Shown here in pieces: positions 1 to 6,211 of a DNA stretch of 8,246 nt. Source of the stretch: Bacillota bacterium (lineage in GTDB: Bacteria; Bacillota_I; Bacilli_A; Acholeplasmatales; Acholeplasmataceae); contig JAQCDH010000032.1 of the NCBI GenBank assembly GCA_027620815.1, forward strand, positions 1-8,246, written 5' to 3'. The notes beneath the pieces were generated by a model. That model was not told where the DNA came from and searched no databases. It saw nothing but the letters and a program-made list of their open reading frames with translations. Numbering within the stretch: the stretch's first letter is position 1; the number at the start of each line of letters is the position of its first letter. The translations under genes were made by a program, and so were the position numbers.

Positions 1-305
1 TTCACCCAGCATTGTCTCCATATAAAGTTGCAATCTTACCGCTTATAAAAAAACTTCATAAAGACCAAGCCTTTAAAATCTATCAACAATTATCTAAATC
101 ATTTGATGTCACTTATGATGATACGCAAAACATTGGTAAACGATATCGTCGTCAAGATGCGATTGGAACTTATTTTTGTATCACAGTTGATCATGAAACC
201 GAAATCGATCATGCAGTAACTGTAAGACATAGAGATACCATGCAACAAGAACGTATTAAAATCGAGGCACTCGAATCATATATTTCTAAACATATCCAAT
301 TTTAG
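1..305 (+). CDS. glyS: Glycyl-tRNA synthetase, C-terminal end (partial, 5' end outside window)
   Basis: Class II glycyl-tRNA synthetase charges tRNA-Gly with glycine in the cytoplasm. Only about the last 100 residues are present. The reading frame is open from the first bases (first full codon at position 3, His-Pro-Ala), so the TTG at 12 is not a real start. The visible part is the HGTP-type anticodon-binding domain: SPYKVAILPL at its start, then IGKRYRRQDAIGTYFCITVD and VTVRHRDTMQQERI, which closely match the single-chain homodimeric GlyRS of Gram-positive bacteria and not the alpha2beta2 GlyQ/GlyS enzyme. It ends in TAG at 303-305, and that TAG is part of the ribosome-binding site of dnaG. 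In many Firmicutes ccpN and a kinase/phosphorylase gene lie between glyS and dnaG; here they are directly adjacent. The catalytic domain cannot be checked. Confidence 0.94.
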   Translation, partial: HPALSPYKVAILPLIKKLHKDQAFKIYQQLSKSFDVTYDDTQNIGKRYRRQDAIGTYFCITVDHETEIDHAVTVRHRDTMQQERIKIEALESYISKHIQF

Positions 306-308
306 GAG
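304..308 (+). promoter_or_regulatory. Ribosome-binding site that sets the TTG start of dnaG
   Basis: AGGAG overlaps the last two bases of the glyS stop codon and lies 7 nt before the TTG at 316. No ATG or GTG in the dnaG frame lies nearby, and the residues after the TTG (EAALLQKINDQTNIVDLVSEY) are the normal primase N-terminus, so the TTG is the supported start. The overlap with the upstream stop suggests translational coupling. Confidence 0.75.
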
Positions 309-315
309 ATTTTAT

Positions 316-2052
316 TTGGAAGCAGCATTACTTCAAAAAATCAACGACCAAACAAACATTGTTGATTTAGTAAGTGAATATGTCGAACTGACAAAAGCAG
401 GTAAAAACTTAAAAGGCTTGTGTCCTTTTCACCAAGAAAAGACACCAAGCTTTTTTGTCTCACCCGAAAAAAATATCGCTAAATGCATGTCTTGTCAAAC
501 GGGTGGACAACCCATTACTTTTTATAAAGAAATTAAAGGGATATCTTTCCAAGAAGCTGCAAATCAACTTGCCGTGCGTGCTGGAATCATCATTGAAGAC
601 GTTAAAAAAGATCCATTTGATCATATTTATAAAATGTTTGATGAAACCATTAAGTTTTATCAATTTAGTTTAATGAAAACTGAAGATGGTGCACACGCCC
701 TGTCTTATTTAAAAAATAGAGCTGTAAAAGATGAAACGATCCAATCCTATCAGCTTGGATATGCACCTAAAAAATCAAATGCGCTATATTCTTTATTAAG
801 AGATAAAAAATATGATGTTTCTGATATGTTAAACTACGGCCTAATAAGACAAAGTGAAGAAGGCACGTACTATGATTTATTTTTAGATAAAATCATCTTC
901 CCAATCCATAATGAAAAAGGATTTGTAGTTGGATTATCGGGACGCTCACAAAAAAAAGATGATGCAGTAAAATATATCAATAGTCCAGAATCAAAAATAT
1001 TTAAAAAAAGTAATCTCATTTATCATTTATATCAAGCATTACCATCCATTAGAAAACAAAAACGAATCATTCTTACTGAAGGATATATGGATGTCATCGC
1101 CATGGACCAAGCAGGTTTTAGTGAAACGGTTGCAACGATGGGGACATCTTTAACCAAAGAGCATGTATCTTTGCTTTCACAAATCACAGATAACATCATC
1201 TTAGCGTATGATGGTGATCAAGCAGGTAACCAAGCAACACTAAAAGCCATTGAAGCGTTTAATAAAACAAAAGTGAAGCTTGATGTTTTAATATTCCCAG
1301 AACAATTAGATCCAGATGAATTCATTAAAAAACATGGTGTTGAAACTTTAAAGAATCACATAGAGCATCATTTAAAAGATCCATTTGATTACCGTTATGA
1401 CATGTATAAACATAATAGAGATTTAAAAAATAGTCATGATATGGTTGCATTTAAAGATGACATCATTAAAATGATTAAAGATGCGGATCCTTCAGTTCAA
1501 GCATTATATAAAGAAAGACTTGCCATCGAATTAAATATTGATGCATCACTCATTCAAGTAAAATCAAAAAATAATCCATCTCTTCAACTTAAGAAAAAAG
1601 AGACTAAAAAAGCTTTACCAAACAGGTATTTTTTATCTGAGGTTGGACTTATTATCGCAATGATGCAAGACAAAAAATATGCTTTAAAAGCATCTAATGA
1701 ATTATCTAATAATCATTTCGCTGATTCACATATGGCAGTATTAAGATATCAGATTATCAAACATTATGAAAGTCATGCTATCTTTGAGATCGAAGTCTTT
1801 AAAAAACAACTTAAAGATGATTATTTATTAAAGTTTGAGTCAAATGTGTTAAATGACTTGGATTATATCAAAAAACTTAAAAAAGATGATAAAATGGTTG
1901 AAGAGTATATTGCTTTTATCAAGCAATCCATTACGCAAAGACGTATTGATAAACTCATTGAAAAAAGAAAAGAACATCCTGAAAATGCAATTTTGTATGT
2001 TTCAGAGCGAGATACGCTTATTAAAAACATGAACGGAGATATTAAATCTTAA
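316..2052 (+). CDS. dnaG: DNA primase DnaG
   Basis: DnaG makes the short RNA primers for lagging-strand and initiation synthesis at the replication fork and works with the replicative helicase. Domains visible in the 578 residues: a CHC2 zinc-binding domain at about 1-95 with Cys36, His39, Cys57 and Cys60 (CPFH...CMSC); the RNA polymerase core at about 110-370 with the basic motif around 220-238 (YINSPESKIFKK); a TOPRIM fold with Glu255 (TEGYMDV), Asp299/Asp301 (YDGDQAG) and LDPDEF at 331-336; and a more divergent C-terminal helicase-interaction region from about 435. Length is near the usual 600. It starts at TTG behind a good ribosome-binding site, and its TAA stop shares one base with the rpoD ATG (TAATG). 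Nothing is missing among the metal-binding or catalytic residues. Confidence 0.97.
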   Translation: MEAALLQKINDQTNIVDLVSEYVELTKAGKNLKGLCPFHQEKTPSFFVSPEKNIAKCMSCQTGGQPITFYKEIKGISFQEAANQLAVRAGIIIEDVKKDPFDHIYKMFDETIKFYQFSLMKTEDGAHALSYLKNRAVKDETIQSYQLGYAPKKSNALYSLLRDKKYDVSDMLNYGLIRQSEEGTYYDLFLDKIIFPIHNEKGFVVGLSGRSQKKDDAVKYINSPESKIFKKSNLIYHLYQALPSIRKQKRIILTEGYMDVIAMDQAGFSETVATMGTSLTKEHVSLLSQITDNIILAYDGDQAGNQATLKAIEAFNKTKVKLDVLIFPEQLDPDEFIKKHGVETLKNHIEHHLKDPFDYRYDMYKHNRDLKNSHDMVAFKDDIIKMIKDADPSVQALYKERLAIELNIDASLIQVKSKNNPSLQLKKKETKKALPNRYFLSEVGLIIAMMQDKKYALKASNELSNNHFADSHMAVLRYQIIKHYESHAIFEIEVFKKQLKDDYLLKFESNVLNDLDYIKKLKKDDKMVEEYIAFIKQSITQRRIDKLIEKRKEHPENAILYVSERDTLIKNMNGDIKS

Positions 2053-3311
2053 TGGATATTAAAGACATTCTTAAAAATTTATCTAAAGTTGCAGGAAAAG
2101 AAGGTTTCATTTCTCAAGAAGCTGTTTTAAATTATGCACCACTTGATTCAGATTTATATTATGAAATCGAAAGAGAACTTTTAAACTTAAACATTGATAT
2201 CATTGATGCTGAAGATGAAGAAACAATAGACATTGATGTTCAATCCCATGACGAAGACGATGAAGATGATAAAGACGATAAAGATTTAGACATTGAACCT
2301 GATGAAATGTCACTTTCAGATTTAGACATTGATGAACCGATAGATTTAGAAACTGATTTAGATACGATTGCCCATTCAGTCAAAATTGATGATCCAGTAC
2401 GTATGTATTTAAAAGAAATCGGTCAAATCCCACTATTAAACATTCAAGAAGAAAAAAAATATGCTGTGATGGTTGCCGAAGGTCAATATGCAAAAGAACA
2501 GCTTGACTCAGTCGCTGCTGGTGAAATGACGTATTCAGAAGAAGAACAACAACACTTAAAAGATGCATTAGATAAAGCTCAATATGCTAAAAGTAAACTC
2601 GTTGAAGCAAATTACCGTTTAGTTGTATCCATTGCAAAAAAATATACGAATCGCGGACTTCTATTTTTAGATCTCATTCAAGAAGGAAATATGGGTCTCA
2701 TGCGTGCTGTTGATAAATTTAACCATGAAAAAGGGTTTAAATTTTCTACGTATGCAACATGGTGGATTCGTCAAGCAATTACTCGTGCAGTTGCAGACCA
2801 AGCAAGAACCATTCGTATTCCAGTGCATATGGTTGAAACGATTAATAAGATGATTCGTATTCAAAGACAACTCGTTCAAGAGTTAGGTCGTGAACCAAAT
2901 GTTGAAGAAATTGCTGAAAAAATGGGAATTACGCCAGATAAAGTTCAAAACATTCAACGTATTGCTAAAGAACCAATTTCATTAGAAGCTCATGTTGGTG
3001 AAGAAGAAGATTCGTCATTAGGTGATTTCATTAGTGATCCAAATGCCTTAACGCCACATGAATATATGTTAAAAGAAATGGTGAATCAAACACTTGATGA
3101 AGTGTTAGAAACATTAACAGACAGAGAAGAAAAAGTATTACGTTTACGTTATGGATTATTTGATGGTAAAAATCACACCCTTGAAGAAGTTGGTCGTGAA
3201 TTTGGTGTCACAAGAGAACGTATTAGACAAATTGAAGCAAAAGCTTTACGCAAATTAAGAAGTCCGTCAAGACAAAACAAATTGCGTGAATTTTATTATG
3301 GTAAGAAATAA
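2052..3311 (+). CDS. rpoD: Primary (housekeeping) RNA polymerase sigma factor RpoD/SigA
   Basis: The main sigma-70 factor directs RNA polymerase to -10/-35 promoters. In 419 residues: an N-terminal region 1.1-like segment (about 1-52); a very acidic linker (about 53-104, with runs of Asp/Glu around 67-80); region 1.2 at 112-145 (DDPVRMYLKEIG); region 2 at 184-260 with FLDLIQEGNMGLMRAVDKF and the -10 recognition/melting helix YATWWIRQAITRAV; region 3 at about 261-340; and region 4 at 345-408 with the -35 recognition helix-turn-helix EEVGREFGVTRERIRQIEAK. Both region 2 tryptophans are TGG. The ATG overlaps the dnaG stop (TAATG); a GGAG at 2035-2038 is a rather distant ribosome-binding site, so coupling to dnaG is likely. 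The order dnaG-rpoD is the conserved macromolecular synthesis operon. Its expected -35/-10 targets match the promoter seen before the tRNA gene. Confidence 0.98.
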   Translation: MDIKDILKNLSKVAGKEGFISQEAVLNYAPLDSDLYYEIERELLNLNIDIIDAEDEETIDIDVQSHDEDDEDDKDDKDLDIEPDEMSLSDLDIDEPIDLETDLDTIAHSVKIDDPVRMYLKEIGQIPLLNIQEEKKYAVMVAEGQYAKEQLDSVAAGEMTYSEEEQQHLKDALDKAQYAKSKLVEANYRLVVSIAKKYTNRGLLFLDLIQEGNMGLMRAVDKFNHEKGFKFSTYATWWIRQAITRAVADQARTIRIPVHMVETINKMIRIQRQLVQELGREPNVEEIAEKMGITPDKVQNIQRIAKEPISLEAHVGEEEDSSLGDFISDPNALTPHEYMLKEMVNQTLDEVLETLTDREEKVLRLRYGLFDGKNHTLEEVGREFGVTRERIRQIEAKALRKLRSPSRQNKLREFYYGKK

Positions 3312-3951
3312 ACGTATACAAGCCATTGTTGAAGCACTCCAAGGATATCACACCGTTTTAGATATTGGAACAGACCATGGATTTGTTTTAAAAGATGCAC
3401 TAGATCTTCATTACATTCAAAAAGGGATTGCCTCTGATTTAAGAGAAAAACCTCTTCAAAAAGCAAAAGAACTTTTAAAAAACTATCCGGTAACTTTTTA
3501 CCAATCGGATGGTTTTTTATCTATTGATGTTCCTTTTGATGTCGCAGTGATTGCTGGGATGGGAAGTTATACAGTGATTGATATCCTTAAAAGCTATCCT
3601 GAATTAAAAGAAGATCTTATTATTATGCCACATGACAACATCGATGTTTTAAGAAGATACTTAGCTGAAAACAACTTTATGATAGATTATGAGAAAATCA
3701 TCTATGATAGGCATTTTTATACCCTATTTAAAATAAAAAGGGGTAAAATGATGTTATCGGAAAAAGAAATTCATACAGGATTTCATTCTGTCATAGATTC
3801 TAACTATATTTCTTATCTTAAGTATGTCATCAAGCATATTGAACATTTAGTTCAAGTGTCAAAAAATGACAAAAAGACATACTTAGAAAACATACTCACA
3901 TACTATAAGGAGGTACTTCATGACATCCATGACGGAGCTACAATATATTGA
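3298..3951 (+). CDS. trmK: tRNA (adenine(22)-N1)-methyltransferase TrmK
   Basis: TrmK uses S-adenosylmethionine to methylate N1 of A22 in the D-loop region of certain tRNAs. The 217-residue product shows the Rossmann methyltransferase motif VLDIGTDHGFV (20-30), then ASDLREKPLQKA (45-56), QSDGF (69-73), the family hallmark VIAGMGS (84-90; usually IAGMGG) and IIMPHDNIDVLRRYL (108-122). The C-terminal third (about 155-205) should be the helical domain. Position directly after rpoD matches Bacillus and Staphylococcus, although the usual next gene (Nif3-like yqfO) is absent here. I chose the ATG at 3298, which begins at the conserved N-terminus and overlaps rpoD by 14 nt; a GTG at 3286 is also in frame, and neither has a clear ribosome-binding site. 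The last 32 nt overlap the marR gene. Confidence 0.92.
   Translation: MVRNKRIQAIVEALQGYHTVLDIGTDHGFVLKDALDLHYIQKGIASDLREKPLQKAKELLKNYPVTFYQSDGFLSIDVPFDVAVIAGMGSYTVIDILKSYPELKEDLIIMPHDNIDVLRRYLAENNFMIDYEKIIYDRHFYTLFKIKRGKMMLSEKEIHTGFHSVIDSNYISYLKYVIKHIEHLVQVSKNDKKTYLENILTYYKEVLHDIHDGATIY
3857..3871. repeat. Short inverted repeat, possible MarR operator
   Basis: TGTCA, five A residues, then TGACA form a perfect 5-bp inverted repeat with a 5-nt spacer, about 50 nt before the marR start and inside the trmK coding sequence. Three direct copies of ACATACT follow at 3877, 3890 and 3898. MarR proteins usually bind short palindromes near their own promoter, so this is a candidate operator. I could not place a convincing -35/-10 pair next to it, and in AT-rich coding DNA it may be chance. 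Confidence 0.2.
3907..3913 (+). promoter_or_regulatory. Strong ribosome-binding site of marR
   Basis: AAGGAGG is a full anti-16S match, 6 nt before the ATG at 3920, and lies inside the last codons of trmK. It fixes the marR start even though this makes a 32-nt overlap with trmK. Confidence 0.85.
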
Positions 3952-4342
3952 CCGTTTGCTTCAAATATTTAGGCGTAGTGGGATTTATGATAGACCTCAT
4001 CATGAAAACTTAAATGATGCAGATATCATGGTTTTATATTGTATTGGGTTTTGCGACGATTTAAAAGATATTAAATTATCAGATATTGCCAAACGTTTAA
4101 AAGTAACATTACCTGCTGTCACGCATAAAGTTCAAACGTAAGAACAAGAAGGTTTCATTAAAAAACTAAAAGACTCGAATGATTTAAGGAAAACATACGT
4201 GAAGCTCACAGATAAAGGTGAAGCTTTGGTCATGTCTTCTAAAAAAACATATTATGACCCCCTTTTAGAAATTATTGAATCTCTTGGTGAAGAAGATAAG
4301 AATCATTTTATTCGAATATTAGAAAAAGTTTCAAACAAATAG
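3920..4342 (+). pseudogene. MarR-family transcriptional regulator, interrupted by an in-frame TAA
   Basis: MarR regulators are dimeric winged-helix repressors that often control a neighbouring multidrug exporter. The frame from the ATG at 3920 gives 73 residues ending in the DNA-binding helices (KLSDIAKRLKVTLPAVTHKV) and then meets TAA at 4139-4141. The same frame continues without a break to TAG at 4340-4342 and supplies the rest of the family: EQEGFIKKLKDSNDLRKTYV (end of recognition helix and wing), LTDKGEAL, and the C-terminal dimerisation helix. The stop sits where MarR proteins have Leu (L-E-x-x-G); TTA to TAA, one base at 4140, explains it. Intact length would be 140 residues, normal for the family. 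The truncated product would lack the wing and half the dimer interface, so it is probably inactive unless the base is a sequencing error or the stop is suppressed. The ABC exporter genes follow after 12 nt. Confidence 0.85.
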
Positions 4343-4354
4343 AAAGAAGTCAAC

Positions 4355-6211
4355 ATGAAAACAATCCTCTCGTATTTAAAACCTTACCGACTTAGTATTA
4401 TCTTTATTTTTATACTTGTTGGGACAAGGGCGGTCTTAACCTTATTATTACCACTTATTTTAGGACTATTAATAAATGAAGGTATTGGACTTGCAGAAGG
4501 TGCATCACCTGATACTTTTAAAATATTTTTATATAGTGGTTATATGCTTATTGCCTCGCTACTAAGTATTATTATTACAGTAGGTAGTGGGTACATGGAA
4601 ACAACGATCTCATCTAAGTTTGCAAAGACGTTACGCCGTGACTATTATTTAAAAGTTCAACAATTTTCACTTACTGAAGTGGATGATTTTTCAATTGCTT
4701 CACTCATTACACGTTCAACCAATGACATTAGACAACTTCAAATGAATGTCAATACGATGCTTAGACTCATCATCTTACAACCTGTGTTTGCAGCTGGTGC
4801 GATTATCTTTTCAATTGTTCAACAACCGACTTTATCTATGGTACTCATCGCATCGATTTCAGCGCTTATTTTTATGATAGCCATTGTTTTTAGTATTGTT
4901 TTACCTCGATTTGAAAAAGTACAATTACTTGTTGATAAACTCAACCAAGTCATTCGTGAAAACTTATCTGGACTTCGCGTTGTAAGGGCGTTTAATACTC
5001 AAAAAGTTCAAGAAAATAAAATTAAAAAAGCAGCGAAAGACTCCATGGATTTAAATATTTTTGTCAATCGTGTTTTAACTGTAATGTTTCCAGTCATGTC
5101 AATAATTATGGGTGTCACATCAGTTGTCATTATTTATTTAGGAAATGAATATTTCTTAGGGGTTGTTGATGGATTTGATCCAGGTGGACTCATTGCACTT
5201 CAACAATACTCGATGCAAGCCATTTTAGCATTTATGTTTTTATCATTTACATTCATTATGATTCCAAGAGCACTCATTTCAGCAAGACGTGTTGCGGAAG
5301 TCTTAAATCGAAATATTGAAATTAAAGATTCAGAAACTGTTTATGAACTTCCTGAAACATTTAAAGGTGAAATCACGTTTCATGATGTCAGTTTCCAATA
5401 TCAAGATGCCCCACAACCAATCTTAAAAAACATTTCATTTACTGCAAAAGCAAATCAAACAACAGCCTTTATAGGTTCAACTGGTTCAGGAAAATCGACG
5501 TTAATTCATTTAATACCAAGATTTTATGACGTATCTAGAGGGTCCATTACCATTGATGGCATTGATATTAGAGAAATGAAACAACACGACCTACATCAAC
5601 TCATTGGGTATGTGCCACAACAAGGAATTTTATTTTCAGGCTCAATAAAGAAAAACATCTTATTTGGTCAAGATATTACAGATGAGAAAGGTATGGAACA
5701 AGCAGCAACCATTGCTCAAGCAAAACCTTTTATCGAGAGTTTTGAAGGCCAATATGACTATATGATTGCTCAAGGTGGTAAAAACGTCTCAGGTGGTCAA
5801 AGACAGTGTTTAAGTATTGCAAGAGCCATCGCAAAAAAACCGCGTATTTATATTTTTGATGATTCGTTTTCAGCACTCGATTACCAAACCGATCAAGCAT
5901 TAAGACAAGCATTGAGTCAAGAAATTAAATCAACGAAATTAATTGTTGCTCAGCGCATCAATTCGATTAAAGATGCCGATCAAATTGTTGTTTTAGAACA
6001 AGGCATCATCGTTGGTATTGGGACTCATGAAAGTTTATTAAAAGACAATCAAGTGTATCAAGAAATTGCTTCTTCACAATTATCTAAGGAGGAGTTAAGT
6101 CGATCAGCCAACCACAACAAAGATCAAAAGATAAACCGACTCGTCCAATGCGTGGCGGCTTTCAAGGTATGGGATATTTTGAAAAAGCCCAAGATTTTAA
6201 AGGCACCATGA
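4355..6211 (+). CDS. Heterodimeric ABC exporter, subunit with degenerate ATPase site (TM287/LmrC/EfrA-like)
   Basis: This is a half-transporter (six-helix membrane domain, about 1-310, then ATPase domain) expected to pair with the next gene product to export drugs or lipid-like compounds; the substrate is unknown. ATPase motifs: Walker A GSTGSGKST (374-382), Q-loop VPQQ (420-423), signature VSGGQ (478-482), Walker B IYIFDD with Asp503 in place of the catalytic Glu, D-loop SALD, and Gln533 in place of the switch His (VAQRI). The Asp and Gln substitutions are the known mark of the degenerate subunit in heterodimeric exporters, not damage. The family C-terminus is reached at about residue 583 (QLSKEELSR). 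Beyond that, 35 residues (584-618, ending at TGA 6209-6211) are translated from DNA that encodes the next protein in another frame. A G at 6105 in place of C would give the stop TGA at 6104-6106, so the tail looks like a read-on after stop loss. The ribosome-binding site before 4355 (AGAAAGAAG) is weak. Confidence 0.93.
   Translation: MKTILSYLKPYRLSIIFIFILVGTRAVLTLLLPLILGLLINEGIGLAEGASPDTFKIFLYSGYMLIASLLSIIITVGSGYMETTISSKFAKTLRRDYYLKVQQFSLTEVDDFSIASLITRSTNDIRQLQMNVNTMLRLIILQPVFAAGAIIFSIVQQPTLSMVLIASISALIFMIAIVFSIVLPRFEKVQLLVDKLNQVIRENLSGLRVVRAFNTQKVQENKIKKAAKDSMDLNIFVNRVLTVMFPVMSIIMGVTSVVIIYLGNEYFLGVVDGFDPGGLIALQQYSMQAILAFMFLSFTFIMIPRALISARRVAEVLNRNIEIKDSETVYELPETFKGEITFHDVSFQYQDAPQPILKNISFTAKANQTTAFIGSTGSGKSTLIHLIPRFYDVSRGSITIDGIDIREMKQHDLHQLIGYVPQQGILFSGSIKKNILFGQDITDEKGMEQAATIAQAKPFIESFEGQYDYMIAQGGKNVSGGQRQCLSIARAIAKKPRIYIFDDSFSALDYQTDQALRQALSQEIKSTKLIVAQRINSIKDADQIVVLEQGIIVGIGTHESLLKDNQVYQEIASSQLSKEELSRSANHNKDQKINRLVQCVAAFKVWDILKKPKILKAP
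6086..6094 (+). promoter_or_regulatory. Strong ribosome-binding site now facing an ATC codon
   Basis: AAGGAGGAG lies near the end of the first ABC gene. Eight nt downstream, at 6103, where a start codon is expected, the sequence is ATC. The codons after it (S-Q-P-Q-Q-R-S-K...) stay open into the second ABC gene. No ATG, GTG or TTG in that frame lies within its normal range, so the site has lost its start codon or serves the rare start ATC. Confidence 0.7.

Noticed and set aside
2380..2879. Minus-strand open frames of 60-70 codons opposite rpoD, and similar ones opposite dnaG and the first ABC gene
   Set aside because: They lie opposite strongly conserved coding sequence, have no ribosome-binding sites and encode low-complexity or Cys/His-rich nonsense typical of antisense frames.
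3286..3297. GTG at 3286 as the trmK start
   Set aside because: It adds only MNFI, has no ribosome-binding site, and the family N-terminus aligns with the ATG at 3298; it cannot be excluded entirely.
3949..3951. TGA at the end of trmK (and at 6209-6211) as a tryptophan codon, as in Mycoplasma
   Set aside because: Conserved tryptophans in RpoD and in the second ABC subunit are all TGG, no gene body holds an in-frame TGA, and reading through at 3949 adds only a few residues before TAG.
4139..4141. Programmed recoding of the marR TAA
   Set aside because: TAA is not a selenocysteine or pyrrolysine codon, there is no evident slippery site or hairpin beside it, and no frame change is needed to rejoin the protein; a plain nonsense change is simpler.
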